A stretch of 64,000 nucleotides of DNA from Roseateles oligotrophus (GCF_014204525.1 NZ_JACHLP010000005.1:404326-468325), one strand, 5' to 3'; numbered from the stretch's first letter, positions 8,382 to 17,213 are shown. A program made the numbers and translations. The notes: generated by a model from the sequence alone, not told the origin.

Positions 8382-9563
8382 GGCAACGCTGAACAACCCC
8401 TCGAAAATCGCAGCGTCTGCTCCCCCTTCTCGTCATGCGGGATGAGTTGACGTTTTCGACGGCAATTGAGGCCCTGCGGCCCTGAAATCACCCTCCGCGG
8501 CGCCGCTTTGGCGCCCGGCGGACGCACCTATGCCACCAGGCGCTTGCGCGCCAGGTAGATGTTGGCCAGGCCCAGCGCCACGAATGCCCGGTTGGCGTTC
8601 TTCTCCAGGCCCCGGTAGCGCACCTTGGCGAAGCCCCACAGTTTCTTGATCACGGCGAAGACACGCTCGACCTTGGGGCGCACCTTCGACTTGATGCGGT
8701 TGACGATCCTTTCGAGATCGGCCGTCGGGCTGCTCGGCCGCACACGCTGATTCGTACAGTCCTGGGCCCGCGGCGCCTTCTTGGCGATCAGCGCCTGCTG
8801 GGATACATACGCGCTGTCGCCCCAGACCTTGTCCTCGCCCCCGTGCAGCAGATCGGGCATCGGGTGCTTGTCGTGCACGTTCGCGGCCGTCACCACCGCG
8901 CTGTGCGCAAGCCCCGTCTGGCTGTCCACGCCGATGTGCAGTTTCATCCCGAAGTACCACTGATTGCCCTTCTGGGTCTGGTGCATCTCGGGGTCACGGG
9001 CCTTGTCCTCGTTCTTGGTCGAACTCGGCGCGCTGATGATCGTCGCATCGACGATGGTGCCCGTGCCCACCTTCATGCCCTTGGCCTGCAGCAACTCGCC
9101 GACCTTGGAGAACAGCGCCGCGCCCAGCTTCTTCTCTTCCAGCAGGTGCCTGAACTTCAACAGCGTCGTGCCGTCCGGCACGCGCTCGCGTCCCAGGTCG
9201 ATTCCCACAAAGCGCCGCAGCGACGTGCTGTCCAGCAGCGCCTCCTCGCACGCCTGGTCGGCCAGGTTGAACCAGTGCTGCACGAAGTACATCCGCAGCA
9301 TCGACGGCAGCGGCACCGGCGGCCGACCATTGCCGGCCTTCGGGTAGTACGGCTCGACCACCGCGCACAGTTCCTGCCAAGGCACGATCTGTTCCATCGT
9401 CGCCAGGAACTCGTCTCGCCTCGTCGCCTTGCGGTAGCGCTCGAATCCTTCGCCTTGATCGGCCGCCATTGCCAGGGTCTGCTGCTTCATCGTTGTGCGC
9501 CTCGCTTGCTCGTTGCATTAGCAAGCAAGCGCCGCGCCTCGTGGGGACTTAATCAGCGTTGCC
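8382..9563 (-). mobile_element. IS5-group insertion sequence, complete
   Basis: 1182 bp bounded by imperfect inverted repeats: GGCAACGCTGAACAACCCC on the left and, reading inward from the right, GGCAACGCTGATTAAGTCCC. It is flanked by a 4-bp direct repeat CTAG at 8378-8381 and 9564-9567, the YTAR-type target known for the IS5 group. It holds one transposase gene in one frame. Intact ends, intact gene and a clean target duplication suggest recent insertion. Confidence 0.92.
8528..9490 (-). CDS. IS5 family (IS5 group) transposase
   Basis: A 320-residue DDE transposase, uninterrupted. The N-terminal DUF772-type region includes RPPVPLPSMLRMYFVQHWF. The catalytic core shows TIVDATIISAPSSTKN (first Asp), DKVWGDSAY (second Asp) and the C-terminal Y/R/E signature VERVFAVIKKLWGFAKVR (Glu). 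It cuts and joins the element ends and targets CTAG-like sites. Length and motif order match full-length IS5-group enzymes, so the element may still be active. Confidence 0.93.
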   Translation of the reverse strand: MKQQTLAMAADQGEGFERYRKATRRDEFLATMEQIVPWQELCAVVEPYYPKAGNGRPPVPLPSMLRMYFVQHWFNLADQACEEALLDSTSLRRFVGIDLGRERVPDGTTLLKFRHLLEEKKLGAALFSKVGELLQAKGMKVGTGTIVDATIISAPSSTKNEDKARDPEMHQTQKGNQWYFGMKLHIGVDSQTGLAHSAVVTAANVHDKHPMPDLLHGGEDKVWGDSAYVSQQALIAKKAPRAQDCTNQRVRPSSPTADLERIVNRIKSKVRPKVERVFAVIKKLWGFAKVRYRGLEKNANRAFVALGLANIYLARKRLVA

Positions 9564-9737
9564 CTAGCACATGGACCGCAGTGGTGACAGCGGCAAGAAT
9601 GGCGGCGGTGACAAGCAGTCGGTTCATGTCATGTTCGCTCCATTGGATCGGAGTCGAGCCAGCCTTCCCGGGCGGCAGCTTCGAGCAGGGCGCGGCACCG
9701 GCACGCTCCGGCGGGAGGCAATTTGGAAATCCATAAG

Positions 9738-10802
9738 TCACCCTCCCATGTGATCGCATTCCGTGCAGGCGTCGGCTGCAAATCGGTTCGGACGGCCGAG
9801 CGCCCAGGCGATGGCCTCGCGCAGCCGGGCCAGCGCATCGCGGCTCTCCGGCAGATAGTCCCCATAGCCGTGGAACTCATGCACCATGTGCTCCCAGACA
9901 TCCAGCCGCACCTGGCCGCACTGGGCGGCAACCGTCGTCGCGAAATCGCGGATCATGTCGACGAGGATCTCCTTGCCGCCAGCCTGCAGGTAAATCGGCC
10001 CCAGGTCGCTGAAATCCTGGCAGATCGGCGACAGCTCGGCATCGCTCAGGGCTTGGCCTCCCTTGAGCCAGGCCGCGAACTGCAGGGTCATGTAGCCCTG
10101 GACGAGATCGTAGGGGTCGTTGCCGAACTGACTCCTGCCGCGGCGGCCGATATCGGTCCACGGGCTCAGGCCCAGTGTCAGGGCGGGTTTCGGCAAACCG
10201 GCCTGCCTCAGCCTGGCCAGGGTCATCAGGGCCAGGTGGCCTCCGGCCGAATCGCCGCAGAGCACCAGGGTCGCCGGGTCGACGCCGCATTCGAGCACAT
10301 GGGCGTAGGCCGCCAGCCCGTCTTCGAGTTGTGCCGGATGGGGGTGCTCCGGCGTCAATCGATAGTCCGGCGCGAATACCGCAACCCCCAGCGTGTTGGC
10401 AAGGCAGGCGGCGAAATGATGCGAGACACCGGCATAGAAGGTGTAGCCACCGCCGTGGAAATGAAGCAAGGTGGCGTCACTGTGGCGCACCCGGGGCAGG
10501 AACCAGTGGCCGCGCGGCTCGCCTTGGCCGGTGGGGCGGATATCGACATCGGGATAGGTCTCGAGCAGCGCATAGACGCTGTCGAAATAGGCCCGGCTTT
10601 CCGCGATATCGCTGCTCAGACGAAAGGCGTGGTTGAACTGGGCACGGATATACAGCGTCCCGTATTCGACCAGGAAGGGCCATTCCGCCACGAGCGGCCG
10701 GCTCAGCGCCCGTCGGACCAGGACCCTGGTCGCGATCCACCCGGAAATCGCCATGCTGCGCAGCTTGTGTGAAAAACGGCCCTGAATTATTGTTTTCTTC
10801 AT
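9738..10802 (-). CDS. Alpha/beta hydrolase (hormone-sensitive-lipase-type esterase)
   Basis: A 354-residue carboxylesterase-like protein; start at 10802 (MKKTIIQGRFSHKL) near a GGAA. The oxyanion-hole motif HGGGY is at 116-120 and the nucleophile motif GDSAGG at 183-188 (Ser185). The catalytic Asp is probably in the KEILVDMIRD region and the His in MVHEFHGYG near residue 310. It lacks a signal peptide, so it is likely cytoplasmic and acts on short acyl esters or lactones. It is divergent from an AraC-type regulator 75 bases away, which probably controls it. Confidence 0.85.
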   Translation of the reverse strand: MKKTIIQGRFSHKLRSMAISGWIATRVLVRRALSRPLVAEWPFLVEYGTLYIRAQFNHAFRLSSDIAESRAYFDSVYALLETYPDVDIRPTGQGEPRGHWFLPRVRHSDATLLHFHGGGYTFYAGVSHHFAACLANTLGVAVFAPDYRLTPEHPHPAQLEDGLAAYAHVLECGVDPATLVLCGDSAGGHLALMTLARLRQAGLPKPALTLGLSPWTDIGRRGRSQFGNDPYDLVQGYMTLQFAAWLKGGQALSDAELSPICQDFSDLGPIYLQAGGKEILVDMIRDFATTVAAQCGQVRLDVWEHMVHEFHGYGDYLPESRDALARLREAIAWALGRPNRFAADACTECDHMGG

Positions 10803-10877
10803 TTCACGTTCCGACGTTGGTACAACTGCCATGATGCTGACGTCGTGTTTTCGCCGCTAGAACGGAAACGACATCGA

Positions 10878-11747
10878 ATGTCCCGCCCCGCCGCGATCAT
10901 GCATATCCCATCGCCCGCCCTCGGAGCTTGCCTGATGGCCGGCGTCGAGCGCGATACGCGCGGCTGCGTCCTGACCGATACGGAACGCTTCAACTACTAC
11001 CCGGCAACACCGATGGCGGTGATCTCCTGGATCTTCGAGGGAACACTGCACATGGTGGAAGAAGGCGGGCCGAGCACGCGACCGACGCTCGGTCCGGCCT
11101 TGCCACGGCTCGTTTTTTCCGGGCCGCAGCGCTACCCTTCCGTCAGTTGGTCTCCGGGACCCGTGCATGCGCTTTCGGTCGGTTTCTATCCCGAAGCCCT
11201 CAGCCGCCTTGTCGGCCGGCCCATCGAACCCTACCTCGACCAGAACGTGCCGCTGGAGGCGGTCGCACCCCCGGCTCTCCTGCAGGCTTGCCTGGCCGTT
11301 CTCAACGCCAGTGGCGATGAACCATTCGCAGTGCTGGAGACGCAGTTTCGGCCTCTATGGCCCGGACCGGGCCAAGCCAGCCCGGCACCATATCTCAGCG
11401 ACTGGGTGCGGTCCGTCGCCACACGCGCCGCGCATTCGGCCGCCGGGCGGAGTCTGCGCCAGCTGCAGCGCCGAATCCGCGAGTGGACCGGCCAGAGCTA
11501 CCGCGACCTGCAGCTTTTTATCCGTGCCGAGGAGGCGTTTCTTCGCCGCATCGAGGCGCGGGACAGCAGGACCCCGGACCTCGCCGCCATCGCCGCCGAC
11601 GCTGGCTTTGCCGACCAGTCGCACATGGGGCGCGAAATCCGCCGGGTCACCGGCCTGTCGCCAGCGTGCCTGGGCGAACGGCTGGAGAAGGACGAGGCTT
11701 TCTGGTACTACCGCTTGATGGCCGGAGAACTTGGGCGCCGGGGCTGA
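10878..11747 (+). CDS. AraC family transcriptional regulator
   Basis: A 289-residue protein, start at 10878 (MSRPAAIMHIPSPALG); a GTG at 10845 would add 11 residues. The N-terminal sensor part is followed by a C-terminal double helix-turn-helix: SLRQLQRRIREWTGQS and PDLAAIAADAGFADQSHMGREIRRVTGLSP, the typical second HTH of the family. It is divergent from the esterase gene with a 75-base shared promoter region, so the esterase is its likely target. The inducer is unknown. Confidence 0.82.
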   Translation: MSRPAAIMHIPSPALGACLMAGVERDTRGCVLTDTERFNYYPATPMAVISWIFEGTLHMVEEGGPSTRPTLGPALPRLVFSGPQRYPSVSWSPGPVHALSVGFYPEALSRLVGRPIEPYLDQNVPLEAVAPPALLQACLAVLNASGDEPFAVLETQFRPLWPGPGQASPAPYLSDWVRSVATRAAHSAAGRSLRQLQRRIREWTGQSYRDLQLFIRAEEAFLRRIEARDSRTPDLAAIAADAGFADQSHMGREIRRVTGLSPACLGERLEKDEAFWYYRLMAGELGRRG

Positions 11748-11903
11748 CCGAGCTTCGGGACAGTTCGTGTTGCTCCTGTCGAGAAGGCCAGCCGGGATGG
11801 CGCCGGTGGCGAAATCACCCCGATTACCCCGGAATTTGCGCTCGCCGGAACTTCCTGGCCAACCTATGGTGACTGTCCATCCAACTCGACTGCGCTTTGC
11901 ATA

Positions 11904-11980
11904 GTGACATTGCCCGGACTGTTTCGCCGCCGCCGTCGTGCCCAACTCGTATGCTGCATCGTCGAACTGCAGCATCCCCT
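11904..11980 (+). pseudogene. Remnant of the 5' end of a diguanylate cyclase gene
   Basis: This stretch (GTG ACA TTG CCC..., LPGLFRRRRRAQL) matches the start of the intact GGDEF gene at 13975 (LPALFRRRRRAKL, then IVELQ) closely at both DNA and protein level. Similarity stops soon after IVELQ, and the GGDEF domain is absent. It is the counterpart of the DUF2325 remnant at 7680-7919: together they look like a broken second copy of the divergent pair at 13107-14631. The rest of 11748-12306 holds no supported gene. Confidence 0.65.
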
Positions 11981-12306
11981 GGCCCCGTGGGTTTTCAAGG
12001 TGGCACGCCGCGTTCCGGACCACGCGCCCATGCTTTCCTGCCCGGTGGAGGCCCCGGCGTTGCGCTCGCGCAGGTTGATGCATCAACGAAGCTACGGCAA
12101 GTTGCCTGGCCTCATCGGCGTGCGGTCGATGTGCATCTCTCCCACGTGCGATGGCGCTGTTCAATCGGTACCATAGTCGCACGGGTCAGCCGCGACCTTG
12201 CGCCCCATGCTTGGTGAGGGGCTACGGCCGGTTCCACGAACAGGCATGGGGCGAACCCAACCAAAAGGGACACGCATGAATCTCGACCTTTCGTTTTGGC
12301 GCTCCT

Positions 12307-13077
12307 ATGCTCACTGAAACCTTGCAGCGGATGGCGCAAACGCTGCCATTCCGGTCCTACTCCGACGACGAGCAGCGCTGGGCCTCCGTCACGGCAGAGT
12401 TTTCCGGGCGAATCCATACGCTGGCGGATGAACTCCTGGCATCGCTTCCCGGCGATCTCACCCGCCGTGTCATGGCAGAGTCCAAGCGCGAGGTACTTTG
12501 CAGCAGGAAGCCGACTGTCTCGGTGGCCGAGTTCCGCTTGCGCCCGGCGAACGGTTACTACGCCAAGCTCAACCGCCGACTGCCACGTCCCGAGGATCCA
12601 CACGGCTTCGACGCCACAGGCCTTGCCGTCTCGATGGCACTGTGCCGGGGGTTCGCCGGACAAGACAGCGGCACCCCACCGTTCGTGGCCCTGGACTTCG
12701 AAGTCTGGGGCGCGCACGAACGCGCCTGCTTCGCCAGGCTGCTGCGCGATCACCGCTATCTGATCGAGATGCTTGTCACCCGCTCCGGTGCGGCGCTGTT
12801 CACCTCCTGCCCCTTCAAGAACGTCGAGGCGGCCGAGTACGTTTCGACGTTCGAGGAACTTGAGCTCTATTTCGCGAACGAGGTGGACCCTGAAAACCAG
12901 TTCGCGCTCCAGTGCAAGTTCGGTCGCCATGCGCGTGCAACGGACATCAAGCACTCATTGCAGATCGCACTCGCCCTGTACGACGCGACGATGGGCTATT
13001 GCCTTCCTCAGCCCCAGCGGGAGCGCATACTGGAACACGGCTGCTTCGCCGCGCGCGCCCTGGGCAACGGCGGCTGA
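12307..13077 (+). CDS. Hypothetical protein, 256 residues
   Basis: Starts MLTETLQRMAQTLPFRSYSD. Soluble, mixed alpha/beta, with a segment VALDFEVWGAHERACFARLL and an Arg/Lys-rich stretch (RRPRPEDPHG region). No signal peptide, membrane segment or recognisable motif. It ends 29 bases before the stop of the convergent DUF2325 gene. Codon use matches the neighbours. I do not recognise the family; it may belong functionally with the adjacent DUF2325/GGDEF pair, but only position suggests so. Confidence 0.65.
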   Translation: MLTETLQRMAQTLPFRSYSDDEQRWASVTAEFSGRIHTLADELLASLPGDLTRRVMAESKREVLCSRKPTVSVAEFRLRPANGYYAKLNRRLPRPEDPHGFDATGLAVSMALCRGFAGQDSGTPPFVALDFEVWGAHERACFARLLRDHRYLIEMLVTRSGAALFTSCPFKNVEAAEYVSTFEELELYFANEVDPENQFALQCKFGRHARATDIKHSLQIALALYDATMGYCLPQPQRERILEHGCFAARALGNGG

Positions 13078-13106
13078 AGGATCTTGCCGCCCGGGAAAAA
13101 CCGCCG

Positions 13107-13751
13107 TCAGAGACTGCGCACGGGACACGCCTGAATCACGATGCCGTCACCCTGACGCATGGCGTGAATGGCCTGATGTTCGTCGATGAGGATGCAGGGC
13201 TTGCCGGTTCGGCGACATTGATCCTGCACGCGCCAATAATCTCCGTGGCTGATGCAGCCGGTGCGGCAGATCAACAGTTCTGCCTCCTGCTCTGCCGGCC
13301 CTGTCGATGCCTCCTCCTGGGGGGCGAACGCGCCGCCTTCAACCATCCCGCCGCCGCCGTCGCATGTCGGAGACTCGACTTTCGGCGATGAGGACGGACG
13401 CGCTTCGCGCCGGGGCTCCCGCCCCCAACGCCAGCGGGTTTGCTCCCGCAGCAGCGCCTCGATTCGTCCCATCAGGTATTCGATCTGGCGCGCGAGCACA
13501 GCCCGGCGGGGCAACCCAGGCGCCATGGCTTCCAGGCGCATCCGATCCTCACGCTCGAACTGCAAGGCGGTCACCCGGATCACCAGTTCGGCACGCAGGC
13601 ACACCTGCTCGGCCTGCAAGGCATCAATCAGCGCAGCCTGCTCGGCGATCACGCTGCTGCAGCGTATCTGCGCCTTGCCGTACTGGGACACCAGCACGGC
13701 CAACTCTGACCGAGCCGGTTTGCGATCGAGCGCACACCACAAACTCGCCAT
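13107..13751 (-). CDS. DUF2325 domain protein
   Basis: A 214-residue protein, start at 13751 (MASLWCALDRKPARSEL) with GGAGG and a good spacer. Residues 1-110 form a helical coiled-coil-like region (IAEQAALIDALQAEQ, LQFEREDRMRLEAM), then a low-complexity linker. The C-terminal DUF2325 domain shows LLICRTGCISHGDYWRVQD and TGKPCILIDEH. The domain's conserved Cys and His (CRTGCISH) are present. The biochemical role of DUF2325 is not established. It is divergent from a diguanylate cyclase gene 223 bases away, suggesting a shared signalling job. A truncated copy lies at 7680-7919. Confidence 0.78.
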   Translation of the reverse strand: MASLWCALDRKPARSELAVLVSQYGKAQIRCSSVIAEQAALIDALQAEQVCLRAELVIRVTALQFEREDRMRLEAMAPGLPRRAVLARQIEYLMGRIEALLREQTRWRWGREPRREARPSSSPKVESPTCDGGGGMVEGGAFAPQEEASTGPAEQEAELLICRTGCISHGDYWRVQDQCRRTGKPCILIDEHQAIHAMRQGDGIVIQACPVRSL

Positions 13752-13974
13752 GCCTTCACCTCCAGGCACAAAGGACATCCACGCCCAAATCCAGGACCTT
13801 CTTTCTGAAGACGGATGAAGCGCAGGGATGTTTAGTCGGCGAACCGCAGGACTGTGAGCGACTGCAACACCCCGCCGATGTGGAAAACGACTTGTTCCGC
13901 CGCGAATTGCTCCTCGCCCACGATGGGTGGAGAACCTACGGTGATGGTTCGCCCACTCCGCCCGCCTCCAACCC

Positions 13975-14631
13975 GTGTTGCCAGCCCTGTTTCGCCGTCG
14001 TCGCCGCGCCAAGCTCACGAACCGCATCGTCGAGCTGCAAATGGCGCTTGCAGAAGCGCAGCGGGCTCTTCACCATGACGATCTGACGGCGCTACTCAAC
14101 CGCCGAGGACTCCGACGCGCCTGTGATCTGCCCCGTGATTGCCCCTCGTCGGCGCTCTCCTGCGCGATGATCGATCTGGATGACTTCAAAGGGATCAACG
14201 ACACCCATGGCCACGCCGCCGGAGACGCGGTATTGCGGTACTTTGCGGCCGCACTGCGTCAGGGCCTTCGACCCGTCGACACAGTGGCGCGCCTGGGCGG
14301 CGATGAGTTCGCGGTCATGCTGGCCGGGGCGGCCGACGTGGACATGGAACACATCCTGCTGCGCATCCAGCACACCCTTCGATCCAGCGCTTGCACAACA
14401 ATGCCGGCCCAGGCGTGGTCGCTGAAATTCTCGGCCGGCATCGCTGAGCGAACCCCGGGCGAATCGCTGGCACGGGCACTTGCACGCGCCGATGAGGCCC
14501 TGTTGGAAGCCAAGCGCCGCGGCAAGGGTTGCATCGTCCGCGCGAGCACTTCTCGGGCAGATCAGCCAGGCGCGGTTGATTCCGGCTCTGGATCGATTGA
14601 AAACTCGAGCAGGCGTGCGGGAGGAAGCTGA
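13975..14631 (+). CDS. Diguanylate cyclase (GGDEF domain)
   Basis: A 218-residue protein starting at GTG 13975 or TTG 13978 (no ATG fits). A short basic start (LFRRRRRAKL) and one helix lead into the GGDEF domain: LTALLNRRGLR, MIDLDDFKGINDTHGH, GGDEF at residues 108-112. The inhibitory I-site RxxD is present as RPVD at 99-102, exactly five residues before GGDEF. It should make cyclic di-GMP from two GTP and be product-inhibited. There is no sensor or membrane domain, so control may come from a partner such as the divergent DUF2325 protein. The 3' end overlaps the convergent XRE gene by 70 bases. Confidence 0.88.
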   Translation: MLPALFRRRRRAKLTNRIVELQMALAEAQRALHHDDLTALLNRRGLRRACDLPRDCPSSALSCAMIDLDDFKGINDTHGHAAGDAVLRYFAAALRQGLRPVDTVARLGGDEFAVMLAGAADVDMEHILLRIQHTLRSSACTTMPAQAWSLKFSAGIAERTPGESLARALARADEALLEAKRRGKGCIVRASTSRADQPGAVDSGSGSIENSSRRAGGS

Positions 14632-14816
14632 AGGGTCTGCGCGAGGATGCAGATATTCATCAGTGACAGGTTACGCACGCCGCGTTCGATTCCGCTCAAG
14701 TAGCTGCGCGCCAGGCCGCTTTCCAGCGCGAGACGCTCCTGCGATATGCCTTTGGCGCGTCGCAGCGCAGCGAGATGTCCGCCGAAGCGTTTGAGGGGGT
14801 CGTAGTCCAGTTCCAT
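14562..14816 (-). CDS. XRE family helix-turn-helix regulator
   Basis: An 84-residue, single-domain DNA-binding protein starting MELDYDPLKRFGGHLAALRR. The classic HTH_3 pattern is complete: KGISQERLALESGLARSYLSG followed by IERGVRNLSL. The acidic tail (IDPEPESTAPG) overlaps the 3' end of the GGDEF gene on the other strand. The target is unknown; the AT-rich gap upstream (14817-14934) probably holds its own promoter and that of the next gene. Small size fits a phage-type or toxin-antitoxin-type repressor. Confidence 0.82.
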   Translation of the reverse strand: MELDYDPLKRFGGHLAALRRAKGISQERLALESGLARSYLSGIERGVRNLSLMNICILAQTLQLPPARLLEFSIDPEPESTAPG

Positions 14817-14934
14817 GGTTTTTTTGCTCTGAACTGGACACTAACGGCGCACGCCCCATGAATCTACGCTTTATACGAGCACGCTCTATGAGTAACATAC
14901 ACACAAGCCCGCTTGCTTGACCTTGAACACAAGA

Positions 14935-15285
14935 ATGAAAGCGCCCGCACCAGACAAACCATTGCGCTGTCTCGATCCGCAGACGTTCCGAGTCCTCGAT
15001 GGCCTCAAGAAGACGCCTTTGGGCTCTCCCGCCAACCGGCTCAGCATCGGCTGCTTCAGAATCGCCTTCCACGATGGCGTCCTGCTCATTGAGAACGGCG
15101 CCATGACCCAACTCAGTTCAGCCCTGACGCCCGAAGCGCTGCAGATTGTCATCGGCGATCACAAGCTGGTGATCGACATGTGGCAAAGCACGGCCAGCAC
15201 CGTCATCCTGTCCGCAACCAAGGAGGAACTGGCAGCGGCACGGACCTACTTTCAGGAACATGGCTTTGCCATCAGCTTCTCGTGA
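14935..15285 (+). CDS. Hypothetical protein, 116 residues
   Basis: Starts MKAPAPDKPLRCLDPQTFRV at an ATG; a TTG at 14917 could add six residues. Soluble, beta-rich, ending ARTYFQEHGFAISFS. No motif recognised. It is divergent from the XRE regulator, whose likely operator region is the 118-base gap between them, so the regulator may control it. Function unknown. Confidence 0.6.
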   Translation: MKAPAPDKPLRCLDPQTFRVLDGLKKTPLGSPANRLSIGCFRIAFHDGVLLIENGAMTQLSSALTPEALQIVIGDHKLVIDMWQSTASTVILSATKEELAAARTYFQEHGFAISFS

Positions 15286-15472
15286 TGCAAGCTGCCCGCC
15301 CCTGGGCTGCACACCTGCAGCCGAACATATCCACAGTTTCTGTGGACAACCTTGGGGACATTACATCCCGGTGACACCGGGAGGCCCACGGCCACCGAAC
15401 CAGGCGCGCCCAGTTTCGGTACCGCACAAAAAATAGGCAACCTCCGTCTGAACAAGAGCTTGCAGGACAAAG

Positions 15473-16039
15473 TCAGGTGCGACTCAACACGGCTGGCTGA
15501 GCCCAAGGCGCAGGATGGAGCGCACGCCGAGTACGTGGAACCGCCCCGAAGATATCAATCGCCCCATCGCTTTCCAGGCACACCGGACGCAGCAGACCTT
15601 TCAGGGTTTTGGCTGCGGCCATGGCGTAGGGCTTAAGGGGATCCGCCCCATCCCAATCCTCTGGCGAGCGGGGAAGGCGTGATCCCGAATAGGCTGCAGC
15701 GGCCACTCCCACCGCCTTCGGAGCATGGAAGCCGAACACCTCAGTCGCCGTGCCGTTGAGGCGCGGCTCGATGACCAGAAACATATCGGCACAAGGGGTT
15801 GCGAGGACGTATCGCGCCAGCCGACCGGCATCCCACGGCGCATTCGGAAACCCAAAGCGCCGAAACAGGTAGGCAAACAAGGCGCCGTAATCCAGTTCAT
15901 CGCCAACCAGCGGGCCGAGCACCCGATCGACACGGCGCACCACCTGCCCGTGTGGCTCGACGCCATCAACGTGGAACCGCAAAGCCTCGTATGTGGCCGC
16001 ATCGGCTGGCAGCGAAGCGAGTTTCATGCGAAAGGACAT
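15473..16039 (-). CDS. Hypothetical protein, 188 residues
   Basis: Starts MSFRMKLASLPADAATYEAL. Soluble, with DYGALFAYLFRRFGFPNAPW in the first half and VFGFHAPKAVGVAAAAYSG in the second. No signal peptide or known catalytic motif. Its nearest neighbours are the convergent 116-residue hypothetical gene (187-base gap with nothing visible) and the divergent RNase T2 gene. I do not recognise the family; the reading frame's composition supports a real gene. Confidence 0.6.
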   Translation of the reverse strand: MSFRMKLASLPADAATYEALRFHVDGVEPHGQVVRRVDRVLGPLVGDELDYGALFAYLFRRFGFPNAPWDAGRLARYVLATPCADMFLVIEPRLNGTATEVFGFHAPKAVGVAAAAYSGSRLPRSPEDWDGADPLKPYAMAAAKTLKGLLRPVCLESDGAIDIFGAVPRTRRALHPAPWAQPAVLSRT

Positions 16040-16436
16040 AGGTCGATACCTCCAAGACAATGATCGTCTCGGAGCCGACGCATGCAACCCACCCCCACTC
16101 ACCGGAGTGCCCAGACGTGATCTTCACGTTCAGCCCCCAGAGCAAGGCCACGAGCCATCAACGTCCAACGCGAGCGACATTGGATTGTGGAGAGCATTCC
16201 ATGAAATCCGGAAGCAATGTCGGACAGGTATCCAACTCTTCTGGGTACGTGGTGTGGCCCTGAATGAAGTCGTCACAGTCTGAGCGGGGCTGCGGCGGAG
16301 CGGCTCCAGCGTTTTCGGCGGAACCATGCCACTTGGTTGACTCCATGCCACATTCCAGCAGCAAAATGTGGGCTTTGTGCTCGTGCCACCAGGAGTCGTA
16401 CGCGGCGCGCGCAGCCCCCCCCACCGGGAGATTCTC
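16040..16436. other. 397-base stretch without a supported gene
   Basis: Lies between the divergent hypothetical gene and the RNase T2 gene. A minus-strand frame at 16158-16472 is open for 104 codons (contains YDSWWHEHKAHILLL) but overlaps the RNase T2 start and has no clear ribosome site, so I do not call it. The promoters of both flanking genes should be here. Confidence 0.4.
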
Positions 16437-17213
16437 ATGGCCACCAGTCCACGGTATCGCGCAGGAATACACGCACTGCTCTTCGTGCTGCTGTCAACTT
16501 CGCTCGCCCAAGGCTTCGCGCAGGAAGTCTGCACCTTACCCGCGTCTGTCGAAGCGGCGCCTCCCAAGCCTGTCGACTACGTCAACAAAGATCTTCCAAC
16601 GGATTACCTGGTACTGGTCCTCTCCTGGTCGCCAGAGCACTGTGAAGCGCAGCGGAACAAGCCCAAGGATCAGCGAAAGAAGCACGCGTTTCAGTGCTTC
16701 TCCGACAATAGGTTCGAATGGGTGGTTCACGGCCTCTGGGCCCAGAACGGTCGGGCCCGATCCAGCCGAGACCATCCGCGCAACTGCCAGACCGTCGGAT
16801 CGCTTTCCGTCCCTTTGATCAAGCAGCACCTCTGCATGGTGCCGGGAGAGGATTTGATGCAGAACGAGTGGCAAGCCCACGGCACATGCGGATGGTCTTC
16901 ACCGGAGCGCTATTTCTCTGACATCCAGAGCGTCTACATGTCGCTGCGACGCCCCACCATGCGCGAAATGATGACCAGCGGCATCAGCCCCGGCTCCGGG
17001 CAACTGGTGGACGTCCAGGCGATCGACGTCAAGCGAGCGTTTCTGAAACTCAACCCTGCACTGCCAGACGCCAGCCTGCGCGTCAACGTGGCTTCCGGCA
17101 ACCGGCTCAAGGAACTATGGGTGTGCCTGACCAAGGACTTGAAACCCATGTCCTGCCCAGCAGGCGGAACACCGGACACACAGCAAATCCGAATCCGAAC
17201 ACCCCATCAATAG
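16437..17213 (+). CDS. Secreted ribonuclease T2 family protein
   Basis: A 258-residue RNase T2-fold enzyme. An N-terminal signal peptide (ALLFVLLSTSLAQGFAQ) ends near residue 29. The two active-site blocks are present: VVHGLWAQN (CAS I, His98) and NEWQAHGTCG (CAS II, Glu144 and His148). Paired cysteines (CFSD, HGTCG, WVCLTKD, MSCPAG) fit disulfides of an exported enzyme. Such enzymes cut single-stranded RNA to 2',3'-cyclic phosphates in the periplasm or outside the cell. It is followed after 22 bases by a phospholipase-D-fold gene, so the two probably form an operon. Confidence 0.88.
   Translation: MATSPRYRAGIHALLFVLLSTSLAQGFAQEVCTLPASVEAAPPKPVDYVNKDLPTDYLVLVLSWSPEHCEAQRNKPKDQRKKHAFQCFSDNRFEWVVHGLWAQNGRARSSRDHPRNCQTVGSLSVPLIKQHLCMVPGEDLMQNEWQAHGTCGWSSPERYFSDIQSVYMSLRRPTMREMMTSGISPGSGQLVDVQAIDVKRAFLKLNPALPDASLRVNVASGNRLKELWVCLTKDLKPMSCPAGGTPDTQQIRIRTPHQ

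Larger units (their letters stand above)
8013..9627 (-). pseudogene. Small membrane protein gene split by an IS5-group element
   Basis: The N-terminal piece (ATG at 9627, MNRLLVTAAILAAVTTAVHV) ends at 9564 and the C-terminal piece resumes at 8381. Removing the IS and one copy of the CTAG target repeat restores one open frame, with HVLAGGPDVAAPLL across the junction, of about 143 residues. The restored protein has four hydrophobic segments (the N-terminal one, AVWHMASVVLAISV, LVLFVSALWCAFGLV and WILLLPVGLLGL). I know it only as a conserved small membrane protein of unknown role. The pieces are not expected to make a working protein. Confidence 0.8.

Noticed and set aside
8430-8520. Left IS end near the GGCCCTGCGG stretch
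   Set aside because: The true inverted repeat pair with CTAG duplication was found at 8382 and 9563.
16158-16472. Minus-strand 104-codon frame before RNase T2
   Set aside because: No ribosome site, overlaps the RNase T2 start, no recognised motif. Left as an open question in the gap entry.
16705-16730. tRNA T-arm-like GGTTCGAAT
   Set aside because: Lies inside the RNase T2 coding sequence and no cloverleaf can be drawn around it.
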